A DNA stretch of 64,000 nt, taken from Tabrizicola sp. (GTDB lineage Bacteria; Pseudomonadota; Alphaproteobacteria; Rhodobacterales; Rhodobacteraceae). The stretch spans positions 90,411 through 154,410 of the forward strand of contig NZ_JAEULO010000052.1 in assembly GCF_016793705.1 (NCBI RefSeq). The letters run 5' to 3'. Numbering within the stretch: the first letter of the stretch is position 1; every line of letters begins with the position of its first letter. This document shows, piece after piece, positions 8,550 to 17,524 of this stretch. The position numbers and the translations under genes were made by a program. The notes beneath the pieces were generated by a model. The model saw only the letters and a list, made by a program, of their open reading frames with translations, was not told where the DNA came from and made no database searches.

Positions 8550-10702
8550 CAGACCCCGACCGCCGCCGCGAAGGCCGAACGGTAAAGCCCCGACAGCTCC
8601 GCCATCGGCGCGCTCTCCATCCCGAACGTCACCTTCTCGCCGCCGAACTTGCCCACCTGAGCCACCTTGACCCCGCCCGCCGCCGCCATGAAGGCAGCCA
8701 GATCCTCGGCCCGGATCGCCACCAGATAGCGCGCCTGATCTTCGCCGAAGAGCTGCCCGATCTCGCCGGTCTTCAGCACCAGCCCGATTCCCGCGCCCTC
8801 CGCCATGCGGAACGCCGCCAGCGCCAGCCCGCCGTCGCCCAGGTCCCGCGCGGCGCGGACGCGCTTGCGGTTGGCCAGCAACGCCTTGGCCGCATTCGCC
8901 TCCAGCGTCAGGTCCACCGGCGGCGGCTCGCCCGCCTCGATTCCGAAGGCTTCGGCCAGCAGCGCCGACTGCCCCAGATGCCCCCGCGTCTCGCCGATCA
9001 CCACCGCGATGTCGCCGTCCTGCGGCTGGCCCGCGATCAGATCACCCGCCTGCATGATCCCCACCGCGCCGATGGTCGGAGTCGGCAGGATGCCGGACCC
9101 ATCAGTCTCGTTGTAAAGCGAGACGTTCCCCGACACGATCGGCATGTCCAAGGCCTTCACCGCCGCCCCGATCCCCTCCAGCGCGCCAACGAACTGCCCC
9201 ATGATCTCGGGCTTTTCCGGGTTGCCGAAGTTGAGGTTGTCGGTCGTCGCCAAGGGCCGCGCGCCCACCGCCACGAGGTTGCGATAAGCCTCGGCCACCG
9301 CCTGCTTGCCGCCCTCGAACGGGTTCGCCTTCACATAGCGCGGTGTCACGTTCGAGGTGAAGGCCAAGAGCTTGCCCGTCCCATGCACCCGCACCACGCC
9401 CGCCCCTGCGCCAGGGGGCAGCACCGTATCCGCGCCGACCTGGCTGTCGTATTGCTCATAGACCCAGCCCTTGTGGGCATGGCTGGGCGATCCGATCAGC
9501 GCCTTCAGCGCCGCAATCGGGGTGATCGCAGGCAGGTGCGGCAAGGGTGCCGGGGCGGGGGAGGGGACCCAGGGCCGGTCGTACTCCGGCGCGCTGGACG
9601 ACAGCTTCGACAGCGGAATGTCCGCTTTCACCTCATTCCCGTGCAGGATCAGGAAGCGATCTTCCGGGATCGTCTCGCCGACGATGGCGAAGTCGAGGTC
9701 CCATTTGACGAAGATCGCCCGCGCTTCCGCCTCCATCTCGGGCTTCAGCACCATCAGCATCCGTTCCTGAGACTCGGACAGCATCATCTCATAGGCGGTC
9801 ATCAGGGTTTCGCGCTGCGGCACGTCATCGAGTTGCAGCTTGATGCCAAGCCCGCCCTTGTCGCCCATCTCGACCGCCGAACAGGTCAGCCCCGCCGCGC
9901 CCATATCCTGAATGGAAATCACCGCGCCAGACGCCATCAGCTCCAGACAGGCTTCAAGCAACCGCTTCTCGGTGAAGGGGTCGCCCACCTGCACCGTCGG
10001 GCGCTTTTCCTCGATGGTATCGTCGAACTCGGCGCTGGCCATCGTGGCCCCGCCGACGCCATCGCGACCCGTCTTGGCGCCGAGGTAGACCACCGGCATC
10101 CCCACGCCACTTGCCGCCGAATAGAAGATCTTGTCGGTATCGGCCAGACCGGCGGCAAAGGCGTTCACCAGACAGTTGCCGTTGTAGCTGCGATGGAACC
10201 GCACCTCACCGCCCACCGTCGGCACCCCGAAGGCATTGCCATAGGATCCCACGCCCTCGACCACGCCCTTCACAAGATGCGCGGTCTTGGGATGCGAGGG
10301 CAGGCCGAACGACAGCGCATTCATCGCCGCAATCGGCCGCGCGCCCATGGTGAACACGTCGCGCAGGATGCCGCCCACGCCCGTCGCCGCGCCCTGATGC
10401 GGCTCGATGTAGCTCGGATGGTTGTGGCTCTCCATCTTGAAGATCACCGCCTGCCCGTCGCCGATATCGACGACCCCCGCATTCTCGCCCGGCCCGCAGA
10501 TCACCTGCGGTCCCGTGGTCGGGAGCTTCTTCAGATGGATCTTCGACGACTTGTAGGAACAGTGCTCGTTCCACATCGCCGAGAAGATGCCAAGTTCGGT
10601 GAACGAAGGCTGCCGCCCCAGAATGCCCAGAAGCCGCTTCCATTCATCGGGCTTGATCCCGTGGCTGGCGACGAGGTCAGGCGTGATGGCGGGCTCTTGC
10701 AT
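8549..10702 (-). CDS. purL: Phosphoribosylformylglycinamidine synthase, PurL subunit
   Basis: This 717-residue protein is the small-type PurL that needs PurQ and PurS partners, which are not in the window. It makes FGAM from FGAR, ATP and glutamine in purine synthesis. Marks include [11 protein letters not shown] near 44-54, [21 protein letters not shown] near 92-112, the AIR-synthase-like repeats with [16 protein letters not shown] near 207-222, and [10 protein letters not shown] near 620. It is preceded by about 190 nt of divergent promoter DNA that also holds an AT-rich palindrome and the promoter of the YCII/ECF42 pair. Confidence 0.97.
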   Translation of the reverse strand: MQEPAITPDLVASHGIKPDEWKRLLGILGRQPSFTELGIFSAMWNEHCSYKSSKIHLKKLPTTGPQVICGPGENAGVVDIGDGQAVIFKMESHNHPSYIEPHQGAATGVGGILRDVFTMGARPIAAMNALSFGLPSHPKTAHLVKGVVEGVGSYGNAFGVPTVGGEVRFHRSYNGNCLVNAFAAGLADTDKIFYSAASGVGMPVVYLGAKTGRDGVGGATMASAEFDDTIEEKRPTVQVGDPFTEKRLLEACLELMASGAVISIQDMGAAGLTCSAVEMGDKGGLGIKLQLDDVPQRETLMTAYEMMLSESQERMLMVLKPEMEAEARAIFVKWDLDFAIVGETIPEDRFLILHGNEVKADIPLSKLSSSAPEYDRPWVPSPAPAPLPHLPAITPIAALKALIGSPSHAHKGWVYEQYDSQVGADTVLPPGAGAGVVRVHGTGKLLAFTSNVTPRYVKANPFEGGKQAVAEAYRNLVAVGARPLATTDNLNFGNPEKPEIMGQFVGALEGIGAAVKALDMPIVSGNVSLYNETDGSGILPTPTIGAVGIMQAGDLIAGQPQDGDIAVVIGETRGHLGQSALLAEAFGIEAGEPPPVDLTLEANAAKALLANRKRVRAARDLGDGGLALAAFRMAEGAGIGLVLKTGEIGQLFGEDQARYLVAIRAEDLAAFMAAAGGVKVAQVGKFGGEKVTFGMESAPMAELSGLYRSAFAAAVGV

Positions 10703-10775
10703 GGCATCCCCTCTGGCGGCTTGGGCGCCTCATAAGGGAAAGGTCAGCGAAGGGCAAACCACCGCAACCTGAAGC

Positions 10776-10808
10776 GCTCTAAAATTTTTCGACGAAAAAT
10801 TTTAGAGC
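10776..10808. repeat. AT-rich palindrome, copy 2 (33 bp)
   Basis: Arms GCTCTAAAATTTTTCG and its exact reverse complement flank a single A. Unlike the other two copies it lies between divergent genes (purL and the YCII gene), 14 nt upstream of the predicted ECF promoter. Termination cannot be its only job here; a protein-binding or insulating role is possible. Confidence 0.8.
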
Positions 10809-10822
10809 CGCGGGTGTCGCGA

Positions 10823-10849
10823 TGTCGAAATCGCCCCTGCTTGCGCGTC
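10823..10849 (+). promoter_or_regulatory. Predicted ECF42-type promoter
   Basis: TGTCGA at 10823-10828 and CGTC at 10846-10849 are separated by 17 nt. From memory of the ECF42 literature, the group's promoters have -35 TGTCGA and -10 CGA/TC, upstream of DGPF-domain genes. The match lies 45 nt upstream of the YCII/DGPF start codon, with an AAAGGAGA ribosome-binding site at 10882-10889. This predicts autoregulation by the sigma factor encoded two genes down. Confidence 0.7.
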
Positions 10850-10894
10850 CTTGGCATACTCTCGATCCGAAACCGGCCAGCAAAGGAGACCGCG

Positions 10895-11233
10895 ATGCAA
10901 TACATGGCCCTGATCTATACCGACCCCGCCCTGACCCCGCCGATGGGCAAGGCGATGAATGACGACTATTTCGCCTATACCCGCCGGGTGAAAGATGCCG
11001 GGGTGATGAAGGCGGGCGACGCGCTGCAGCCCGTCACGACCGCGACCTCGGTCCGGGTCCGCGACGGCAAGGTGGAGACCATCGACGGCCCCTTCGCCGA
11101 CACCAAGGAACATCTGGGTGGCTATTATCTGCTCGACTGCGCCGATCTCGACGAGGCGCTGAAATGGGCGGCGCAGATTCCGGGGGCGAAGTACGGCACC
11201 ATCGAAGTGCGCCCCATCGTGGTCTTCGGGTGA
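10895..11233 (+). CDS. YCII-related DGPF-domain protein
   Basis: This 112-residue protein begins MQYMALIYTDPALTPP. It contains the diagnostic DGPF at residues 64-67 in VETIDGPFADTKEHLGGYYLL, and ends with AKYGTIEVRPI. DGPF proteins are small cytoplasmic YciI-fold proteins of unknown biochemistry and are the hallmark neighbours of ECF42 sigma factors. The start is fixed by AAAGGAGA 5-12 nt upstream. The stop codon overlaps the GTG start of the sigma factor. Confidence 0.88.
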   Translation: MQYMALIYTDPALTPPMGKAMNDDYFAYTRRVKDAGVMKAGDALQPVTTATSVRVRDGKVETIDGPFADTKEHLGGYYLLDCADLDEALKWAAQIPGAKYGTIEVRPIVVFG

Positions 11234-12438
11234 ACCGAGTCGCCCGTGCCAGCGTCGCGCTTGACAGGGTGATGCGCGAGGATTGGGGGCGGTGCCTTGC
11301 CGCCCTCATCGCCCGCTTTCGTGACTTCCAGCTGGCCGAGGATGCCTTGCAGGAGGCTCTCGCAGCTGCAGCGCAGCATTGGGGTCACAGCAGAGTTCCG
11401 GACAGGCCGCAGGCATGGCTTCTGGCCGTCGCCGGGCGCAAGGCCGTCGACCGGCTGCGACGCGGAAAGCGTGACGGGGCAGGGGCTGCGGCCCTTGCCG
11501 TTCTTGCAGCCGACCCCGTCGAGGAGGAGGCAGAGATGATCCCTGACCACCGGCTGCGCCTGATCTTCACCTGTTGCCACCCGGCGCTGGCGCCCAAGAC
11601 CCGCGTGGCCCTCACCTTGCGCACCTTGGGCGGGCTGACCACCGGCCAGATTGCCAGCGCCTTTCTCGACAGCGAAATTGCGATGGGCCAGCGCCTGTCC
11701 CGCGCCAGGGCCAAGATCGCGACGGCGGGAATCCCGTTCAAGCTGCCCGAACCCGAGGATTTGCCCGAAAGGTTGAACTCCGTCCTGACGGTCGTCTACC
11801 TGATCTTCAACGCCGGCTACACCGCTGGTCCCGGACACGACCGCGATCTCTGCGATGAGGCGATCTTCCTGGCGCGCCTCCTGAACCGGTTGCAGCCCGC
11901 GACGGCCGAGGTCGAAGGCGCGCTTGCGTTGCTTCTCGTGACCCACTCACGCCGTGCCGCGCGGGTGGTGGAGGGGGTCAGCGTGGCGCTGGCCGACCAG
12001 AACCGCACGCTGTGGAACCGGCCCATGCTGGACGAGGGACAGGAGCTTCTGGATCAAGCGGTTGGGCGCAGAAGCCCCGGCCCGTTCCAGATCAAGGCGG
12101 CCATAGCCGTGCTTCACAGCCGGGACCCACCGGACTGGCCCCAGATCGCTGCACTTTACGCCGGGCTTCTTTGCCACGAACCAACTCCGGTCGTCCGCCT
12201 GAACCACGCCGTCGCGCTGGCCGAAACCGGCGCCCTGTCCGAAGCTCTTGAAAGGCTGGGCGCCCTGTCCGATGCGCTCGCTGACTACCAGCCCTTCCAC
12301 GCCGCCCGGGCCGAGCTTCTGGTCCGCGATGGCCAGATCGCCGCCGCGCTGGCCGCCTATGACAGGGCCATCGAGCTTGCACCGTCTCCCGCTGACGCGG
12401 CCTTCCTGACCCGTCGCCGCAACCGGCATCTGAGTTGA
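11230..12438 (+). CDS. ECF42-type RNA polymerase sigma factor with C-terminal TPR-like extension
   Basis: This 402-residue protein starts at a GTG that overlaps the upstream TGA (GTGA). Sigma region 2 is near residues 10-80 (DRVMREDWGRCLAALIARFRD, QLAEDALQEAL, RPQAWLLAVAGRKAVDRL). Region 4 is near 115-165 (RVALTLRTLGGLTTGQIASAF). After it come over 200 residues with helical-repeat character (LLCHEPTPVVRLNHAVALAE, ALEAYDRAIEL-like AALAAYDRAIELAPSP), as in COG4941/ECF42 factors. These lack a classic anti-sigma factor, and the C-terminal part is thought to be needed for function. Its partner is the DGPF gene before it. Confidence 0.9.
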   Translation: MNRVARASVALDRVMREDWGRCLAALIARFRDFQLAEDALQEALAAAAQHWGHSRVPDRPQAWLLAVAGRKAVDRLRRGKRDGAGAAALAVLAADPVEEEAEMIPDHRLRLIFTCCHPALAPKTRVALTLRTLGGLTTGQIASAFLDSEIAMGQRLSRARAKIATAGIPFKLPEPEDLPERLNSVLTVVYLIFNAGYTAGPGHDRDLCDEAIFLARLLNRLQPATAEVEGALALLLVTHSRRAARVVEGVSVALADQNRTLWNRPMLDEGQELLDQAVGRRSPGPFQIKAAIAVLHSRDPPDWPQIAALYAGLLCHEPTPVVRLNHAVALAETGALSEALERLGALSDALADYQPFHAARAELLVRDGQIAAALAAYDRAIELAPSPADAAFLTRRRNRHLS

Positions 12439-12440
12439 GC

Positions 12441-12468
12441 AAAAAAAAGGCCGAGCTTCCGCTCGGCC
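12441..12468 (-). terminator. Rho-independent terminator of the LysR gene
   Basis: On the reverse strand GGCCGAGC-GGAA-GCTCGGCC (8-bp stem, 4-nt loop) is followed by eight T. It lies 144 nt past the end of the LysR gene and abuts the convergent sigma-factor gene, whose stop is at 12438. Confidence 0.85.
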
Positions 12469-12611
12469 AAGTCCAACAGGGAGGTACGAAGGGGCGAGAG
12501 CACGCTCATCGCCGCTTCGAGGCTTCAAATAGTGCCCCATGCTTGCGCAAACAAGTCTGGAATGCCCGACGTTTGGGCATTGCCGTTATGCAGATGCTGC
12601 ATGGCAGCATT

Positions 12612-13517
12612 TCAGGCCGCCGCTTCCTCGGTCTGCCGCCGCCGGAAGGCCATGATCTCTTCGGTCACGAAATCCCGGAACGCCGCCACGCGCTTGGAAT
12701 GTCGCAACTCCTCGGGATAGGCCAGGAACACCGGCACCTCGCCGCTTTGCACATCCGGCAAGACACGGACCAGATTGGGGAAATCGTCGGTCAGATAGTC
12801 GGGCAGCACCCCGATCCCCAGGTGGTTCAACACCGCCTGCAACACGCCGAAATAGTTGTTCACCGTCAGCGTCGACGGGATGTCATGCGTCATCAGCTCC
12901 GCCACCAGCGAGGCCCCCGCCGCCACCTGCGGCGTCCCCGCGTGCTGCGCGATCAGCCGGTGACTGCTGAAATCATCCATCGTCTCGGGCGTGCCATGCG
13001 CCGCCAGATATTCCGGCGTCGCGAAAAGCTGCATCCGGATCTGCATCAGCCGCTTGCGGATCAGGTCGGCCTGCGACGGCTCCTTCATCCTTATCGCCAC
13101 GTCCGCCTCGCGCATCGGCAGGTCCAGAACCCGCTCCTCCAGCATCAGGTCGATCTTCAGCGCCGGGTATTTCTCATAAAGCCGTGCCAGCCGCGGGGCC
13201 AGCCACAGCGTCCCGAAGCCCATCGTCGTCGTCACGCGAAGTTCGCCGAAGACCTCGTCCTCGCTGTCCCTGATCCGCGCCGCCGTCGCATCCAGCCGCC
13301 GCACCATCTGCTGCGTCGCGTCGAACAGCAGCTCGCCCTGTTCGGTCAGGATCAGCCCCCGCGCATGGCGGTGGAAGAGCGTCACCGCCAGGCTTTCCTC
13401 CAGCGCCCGGATCTGCCGGCTGACCGCCGATTGCGACAGGTGCAGCACGTCACCCGCATGGGTCAGGCTGCCCTTCTCCGCCACGGCGTGAAAGATCCTC
13501 AGCTTGTCCCAATCCAT
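12612..13517 (-). CDS. LysR family transcriptional regulator
   Basis: This 301-residue protein has an N-terminal winged helix-turn-helix (MDWDKLRIFHAVAEKGSLTHAG, then LHLSQSAVSRQIRALEE near residues 28-44, HRHARGLILTEQGE). An effector-binding domain with LRVTTTMGFGTLWLAP near 93 follows. The inducer and targets are unknown. I chose ATG 13517 (MDWDKL, usual LysR beginning, GAGGGTGACGGG upstream); ATG 13535 would add six residues. It is divergent from murI, and such regulators often act on the divergent neighbour, but murI control is only a guess. Confidence 0.92.
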   Translation of the reverse strand: MDWDKLRIFHAVAEKGSLTHAGDVLHLSQSAVSRQIRALEESLAVTLFHRHARGLILTEQGELLFDATQQMVRRLDATAARIRDSEDEVFGELRVTTTMGFGTLWLAPRLARLYEKYPALKIDLMLEERVLDLPMREADVAIRMKEPSQADLIRKRLMQIRMQLFATPEYLAAHGTPETMDDFSSHRLIAQHAGTPQVAAGASLVAELMTHDIPSTLTVNNYFGVLQAVLNHLGIGVLPDYLTDDFPNLVRVLPDVQSGEVPVFLAYPEELRHSKRVAAFRDFVTEEIMAFRRRQTEEAAA

Positions 13518-13682
13518 CCCGTCACCCTCTTTCAAACCCGAAGCACATTACCACGAGCCATGCTTCTGGTGAAAACCTGTTCTGATGTAAATGCCGTGAC
13601 AGGGCGAAAAAGCCCGCCCCGATGTCGCAGGTCTTCCGAAACCGGGCCGCTCTGCCTATGATGCGACCGGAAAGCGGGCAGG

Positions 13683-14525
13683 ATGACCCGCGCGCAGGCG
13701 AAAGGGCAGGAGATGGCGGTCGGAATCTTCGATTCGGGTCTGGGCGGTTTGACGGTTCTGGATGCCGTCGCGCGGCGCCTGCCCGACATCCCCTTCGTCT
13801 ATTTCGGCGACAACGCCCATGCCCCCTACGGCGTCCGCGACCCCGACGACATCTTCGCGCTGACCTGCGCGGCCACCGAACGCCTCTGGGCCGAGGGCTG
13901 CGATCTGGTCATCCTCGCCTGCAACACCGCCTCCGCCGCCGCGCTGAAGCGGATGCAGGAGACCTGGGTGCCGGCCGACAAGCGCGTCCTCGGCGTCTTC
14001 GTGCCGCTGATCGAGGCGCTGACCGAACGGCAGTGGGGCGACAACTCGCCGCCCCGCGAAGTGGCCGTGAAGCACGTCGCCCTCTTCGCCACCCCCGCCA
14101 CCGTCGCCTCCCGCGCCTTCCAGCGCGAACTGGCCTTCCGCGCCATCGGCGTCGACGTCGAGGCGCAGCCCTGCGGCGGCGTGGTCGATGCCATCGAACA
14201 GGGCGACGAAATCCTCGCCGAAGCTCTCGTCCGCTCCCATGTCGAGGCGCTGAAACGCCGGATGCCCAGGCCCGAGGCCGCGATCCTCGGCTGCACGCAT
14301 TACCCCCTGATGGAAAAGATCTTCGCCGAGGCACTGGGGCAGGGGGTCAAGGTCTATTCGCAAGCCAATCTTGTGGCCGAAAGCCTCGCCGACTACCTGA
14401 CCCGCCGCCCGGAGTTTCATGGCACCGGCACGCAGTCGAAATTCCTGACCACCGGCGATCCGGCGTCCGTGTCCAACAAGGCAACGCAATTCCTGCGCCG
14501 GAAGATCACGTTCGAGGCCGCGTGA
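13683..14525 (+). CDS. murI: Glutamate racemase
   Basis: This protein of 270-280 residues makes D-glutamate for peptidoglycan. Both catalytic cysteines are visible: [14 protein letters not shown] in the first half and [12 protein letters not shown] in the second. [16 protein letters not shown] opens the fold and [11 protein letters not shown] follows. Two starts are possible, ATG 13683 and ATG 13713 (MAVGIFDSG, the usual beginning in this family). Both have a purine-rich stretch almost touching the ATG, so the sequence does not decide; the shorter form is likely. Confidence 0.94.
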   Translation: MTRAQAKGQEMAVGIFDSGLGGLTVLDAVARRLPDIPFVYFGDNAHAPYGVRDPDDIFALTCAATERLWAEGCDLVILACNTASAAALKRMQETWVPADKRVLGVFVPLIEALTERQWGDNSPPREVAVKHVALFATPATVASRAFQRELAFRAIGVDVEAQPCGGVVDAIEQGDEILAEALVRSHVEALKRRMPRPEAAILGCTHYPLMEKIFAEALGQGVKVYSQANLVAESLADYLTRRPEFHGTGTQSKFLTTGDPASVSNKATQFLRRKITFEAA

Positions 14526-14622
14526 GCGGTGGGCGGGAAACTCGCCTACCAATGTCCCCCGTAGGATGCGTGATTTCACGGACGACCCCTCCCGCCTTGA
14601 CAATTTTCTGTAGTAACATTAA

Positions 14623-14910
14623 ATGGACATAGAGTTCGACGAAGCCAAGCGCCTGCTTACCTTGTCCGAACGCGGTCTCGACATGATGCATGTTGCGCGT
14701 GTGTTCGAAGGGCCGCACATGACGATGGAAGATCGGCGCAGGGACTACGGCGAAGCCCGCTACAATACCGTTGGCTATCTGGACGGCAGGATGGTGGTGT
14801 TCGCCTGGACCCGCCGCTTCGCAAGCCTGCGGGTAATAAGTCTGAGGAAAGCAAATGCCCGAGAGCAAGCAACCTTTGGTCCATCCCTACGATCCGGACA
14901 CATATGGTGA
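14623..14910 (+). CDS. brnT: BrnT family toxin
   Basis: This 95-residue protein matches BrnT along its length: IEFDEAKRLLTLSERGLDM, HVARVFEGPHMTMEDRRRDYGE, then RYNTVGYLDGRMVVFAWT and RVISLRKANAREQ. BrnT is a RelE-fold ribonuclease that inhibits translation until neutralised by BrnA. The last residues run past the usual end and overlap brnA by 56 nt. No ribosome-binding site is obvious before the ATG, so toxin translation may be weak. Confidence 0.9.
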   Translation: MDIEFDEAKRLLTLSERGLDMMHVARVFEGPHMTMEDRRRDYGEARYNTVGYLDGRMVVFAWTRRFASLRVISLRKANAREQATFGPSLRSGHIW

Positions 14911-15133
14911 CGCCGCCTTCGATCCCGTGGATGACGTGCCCGACCTCTCCACCCCCTATTGGATCGAGCAGTTCTCCAAGGTGAAGGTCCAGCGCGGCCG
15001 CCCTCTCGCAGCAGCACCCAAGATTTCCACCACCATCCGCCTCGACCCCGAAGTGATCGCCCATTTCAAGGCCGACGGACCCGGCTGGCAGTCCCGCATC
15101 AACGAGGCCCTGCGCAAGGCGGCCGGTCTCTGA
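14855..15133 (+). CDS. brnA: BrnA family antitoxin
   Basis: This 92-residue protein has a variable N-terminal half (toxin-binding region) and a C-terminal ribbon-helix-helix-like stretch: KISTTIRLDPEVIAHFKADGPGWQSRINEALRK. That is the usual BrnA ending. BrnA binds BrnT and represses its own operon. A GAGGAAAG site precedes the ATG, in contrast to the weak site of brnT, so more antitoxin than toxin is expected. The reading frame overlaps brnT by 56 nt. Confidence 0.9.
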   Translation: MPESKQPLVHPYDPDTYGDAAFDPVDDVPDLSTPYWIEQFSKVKVQRGRPLAAAPKISTTIRLDPEVIAHFKADGPGWQSRINEALRKAAGL

Positions 15134-15874
15134 ATGCTGCCGCTTGCCGATCACCGCGCCGCGCGACTGGCGGCGCTCACCGCTCCCGATGGCTGGCTGA
15201 ACCTCGTCGCCCGGATCGAGCTTGCCCCCGGCCATCATCACGTCGGTGCGGCGCAGGAGGTGCAGCTTCCCTCTGGCCCCGACCTGCTCGGCGCACTCGA
15301 CCTGACCCCGACCGGCGCCAGCTTCGCCCGACCGGGAGAGGCGCCACAGCCGTTCCAGCCGGTCCCCGACGCCTTCCCGCAGCTTCGCGTCGACCCGTTC
15401 CTCCTGGAAATCCACACGGTCGACGGCACCCCGGCGCTCCGCATCCGCGACCTGTCGCAGCAGCCGACCATCACGCTGCGGTATTTCCCTGACGATCCGG
15501 ATTGGATCATTCGCGCGAAATGGGAAAGCCTCGCCCCGGAAGCCGCTGAAATCGCGATGAAAGACGGCTCCACCGCGGCCGTCACCGTGACCCACCGCGC
15601 GACCTTCCGGCACCAGGGCAGGACCATCACCCTGACGCCGACGCATGTGAAATCCGGCAAGCCGATGTTCGTCTTCCGCGACGCCACCGCGGGCGAGACC
15701 TACCCGGCCTGCCGCTTCCTCTTCGGCGAGCACCCTTCGGACGGCGAGATCACCCTCGACTTCAACCGCGCCATCTCGCCGCCCTGCGCCTTCACCGATT
15801 TCGCGATCTGCCCGCTGCCGCCACCCGGCAACATCCTGCCCTTCCGCATCGAGGCGGGCGAACTGGCCCCGTGA
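15134..15874 (+). CDS. DUF1684 domain protein
   Basis: This 246-residue protein has the DUF1684 pattern: DHRAARLAALTAPDGWLNLVARI at the start, and near the end EITLDFNRAISPPCAFTDFAICPLPPPGNILP, the most conserved part. RRFL-type GETYPACRFLFGE precedes it. The function is unknown; there is no signal peptide. Its ATG directly follows the brnA stop codon with no gap, so it is probably coexpressed with the toxin-antitoxin pair. This may simply be chance insertion of brnTA upstream of an older gene. Confidence 0.85.
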   Translation: MLPLADHRAARLAALTAPDGWLNLVARIELAPGHHHVGAAQEVQLPSGPDLLGALDLTPTGASFARPGEAPQPFQPVPDAFPQLRVDPFLLEIHTVDGTPALRIRDLSQQPTITLRYFPDDPDWIIRAKWESLAPEAAEIAMKDGSTAAVTVTHRATFRHQGRTITLTPTHVKSGKPMFVFRDATAGETYPACRFLFGEHPSDGEITLDFNRAISPPCAFTDFAICPLPPPGNILPFRIEAGELAP

Positions 15875-15906
15875 CCACACGGGCCATGATGTCAACCCAA
15901 ATGTAG

Positions 15907-15924
15907 GTCGGGGCTTGCCCCGAC
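15907..15924. terminator. Hairpin between convergent DUF1684 and FocA/NirC-type genes
   Basis: GTCGGGG-CTTG-CCCCGAC forms a 7-bp stem with a tetraloop, 33 nt after one stop and 11 nt from the other. There is no T-run on either side, so termination would be imperfect. Confidence 0.4.
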
Positions 15925-15934
15925 TCTCCCGCCA

Positions 15935-16714
15935 TCACCCCCGCATCGCTCCGTAGGCAAAGCGATAGGCCAGCGCCACACCGCCCGCGCCGCCGACCAC
16001 ATTTCCCAGCGTGACCCAAAGCAGGTTCGCCGCGACTCCGGCCCAACTGGTCTCCGACCCCGCCCAAAGCCCCGCCGGGAACAGGAACATGTTCGCCACC
16101 GAATGCTCCAGCCCCAGCGTCACGAAACCCGCGACCGGCCAGAGCACGCCCAGGATCTTGTCCGTTGCGGACCGCGCCGCGAAACTCAGCCAGACCGCAA
16201 GGCAGACCAGCGCATTGCACAGCGCTCCCCGCACGAAGGCCTCCACCGGGGGCAGCGCGGCCTTCGTGGCCGCCGCCTTGGCCGCAACCGCGCCCATCGG
16301 CCCATCCAGGAGGCCCGACAGCCCGAAGGCCAGCGCAAGGCCCACCGCGCCGATCAGGTTGCCGACGTAGACGATCCCCCAGTTCCGCAGCAGCGCCCCC
16401 GGCGTGATCCGCCGGTCCACCGCCGCCATCACCATCAGAGCATTGCCGGTGAACAGCTCGGCCCCGCCCACCGCAACCAGGATCAGTCCCAGCGAAAAGA
16501 CCACCCCACCCAGCACGCGCTGCGGGCCGAATCCCGGGTCCGCTCCTGCCATCGCCATGCACCAGAAGGCCGACCCAAAGCCGATGAAGGCTCCCGCCAG
16601 CATGGCCAGCGTGGCCATCCGGTGCAGGGGCAGCGCCGCCTTGGCGACCCCCGCCGTCTCGATCAGCGCCGCGATCTCGGCAGGCTTGTAGGCATCATGA
16701 CTTTCTGTCGGCAT
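15935..16714 (-). CDS. Formate/nitrite transporter (FNT) family channel
   Basis: This 259-residue protein has six hydrophobic helices and the FNT pattern: GAFIGFGSAFWCMAMAG, VGGAELFTGNALMVMAAVD (the GxELFTGN signature near residues 85-94), RNWGIVYVGNLIGA, and GLEHSVANMFLFPAGL near residue 190. FNT channels form pentamers that pass formate, nitrite or hydrosulphide across the inner membrane. The substrate cannot be told from neighbours (DUF1684, efp). The start at 16714 follows GGAGGGAGG on the reverse strand. Confidence 0.9.
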   Translation of the reverse strand: MPTESHDAYKPAEIAALIETAGVAKAALPLHRMATLAMLAGAFIGFGSAFWCMAMAGADPGFGPQRVLGGVVFSLGLILVAVGGAELFTGNALMVMAAVDRRITPGALLRNWGIVYVGNLIGAVGLALAFGLSGLLDGPMGAVAAKAAATKAALPPVEAFVRGALCNALVCLAVWLSFAARSATDKILGVLWPVAGFVTLGLEHSVANMFLFPAGLWAGSETSWAGVAANLLWVTLGNVVGGAGGVALAYRFAYGAMRG

Positions 16715-16799
16715 TGGGGCCTCCCTCCGGGCGCAGCATAGCCCGTCGCGGCGCCCGGAAAAGCGAAAAGGCATGCCTTGGAGCATGCCTTTTCAAACC

Positions 16800-16871
16800 T
16801 TTCGAATTCCTTAACGTTCGCAATCAAGATATTGATTTTGCGTAGAAATCAAGAAATGTCCACCGTGGACA
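16800..16871 (-). repeat. Composite stop-codon-adjacent element, copy A (downstream of efp)
   Basis: Read on the reverse strand it runs: palindrome TGTCCACGGTGGACA (16871-16857), 18 nt, AAATCAATATCTT, 10 nt, GTTAAGG. The palindrome starts 1 nt after the efp stop codon and the element points the same way as efp. Sister copies are at 18568-18640, 34937-35011 and 58738-58811. This copy has the most degenerate final box (TTAA-N7-GAAA). Confidence 0.85.
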
Positions 16872-16872
16872 G

Positions 16873-17439
16873 TCAGTCCTTCGCGCGCTCGACATAGCTG
16901 TCATCATCAGTGTTGATCACGATCCGCGTGCCCGGCCCGATATGGGGGGGCACCATGACCCGCAGCCCATTCGAGGTCATCGCCGGCTTGTAGGACGACG
17001 AGGCCGTCTGCCCCTTCACCACCGGCTCGGTCTCGGTGATCTCGACGGTGATCTTCTGCGGGACTTCGAGGGCGATCGGAACCCCGTCGAAGGTCTTCAC
17101 GTAGCAGCGCATCCCTTCCTGGAGGTAGGGCTTGTTCGCCCCCATGATGTCCTCGGTGACGACGACCTGTTCGTAGGTGGTCGGCTCCATGAAGTGGAAC
17201 CCCTCGCCGTCTTCATAGAGGTAGTCATACTCCCGCTCGTCGACGGTGGCCTTCTCGACCATCTCGGTCGTCCGCCACCGCTCGGAGACCTTCACCCCGT
17301 CCGAAATCCGCCGCATGTCGACCGAGGTCGTGGGCGTGCCCTTGCCGGGGTGGAAGTTCGAGGCGGTGAGCACGACGTAGAGTTTGCCGTCCATCTCGAC
17401 GACGTTGCCCTTGCGCAAGCTGGAGGCGATGACTTTCAA
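16873..17439 (-). CDS. efp: Elongation factor P
   Basis: This 188-residue protein has the three-barrel EF-P pattern: [20 protein letters not shown], the loop HPGKGTP with Lys33 as the expected modified residue, and a C-terminal [21 protein letters not shown] rescues ribosomes stalled on polyproline. The start is TTG (17439-17437), with AAGGA about 8 nt before it. The gene is divergent from epmA, whose product adds beta-lysine to this lysine. A composite repeat follows the stop codon. Confidence 0.96.
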   Translation of the reverse strand: MKVIASSLRKGNVVEMDGKLYVVLTASNFHPGKGTPTTSVDMRRISDGVKVSERWRTTEMVEKATVDEREYDYLYEDGEGFHFMEPTTYEQVVVTEDIMGANKPYLQEGMRCYVKTFDGVPIALEVPQKITVEITETEPVVKGQTASSSYKPAMTSNGLRVMVPPHIGPGTRIVINTDDDSYVERAKD

Positions 17440-17524
17440 AGGTCTGGTCCTTGTGAATGGGGGCCTGGTCCCCTAGACCGGCCTTTGCCCGCGCGCCCTA
17501 ACCCATCCCAACCGGAAATTCCAG

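Noticed and set aside
8978-10735. A 585-codon open frame antisense to purL
   Set aside because: purL is certain from motifs and length; the opposite frame is Arg/His-rich and has no recognisable domain.
14597-14625. TTGACA as the -35 box of a brnT promoter
   Set aside because: With normal spacing the -10 would overlap the ATG and the transcript would start inside brnT, so the promoter must lie elsewhere or the spacing is unusual.
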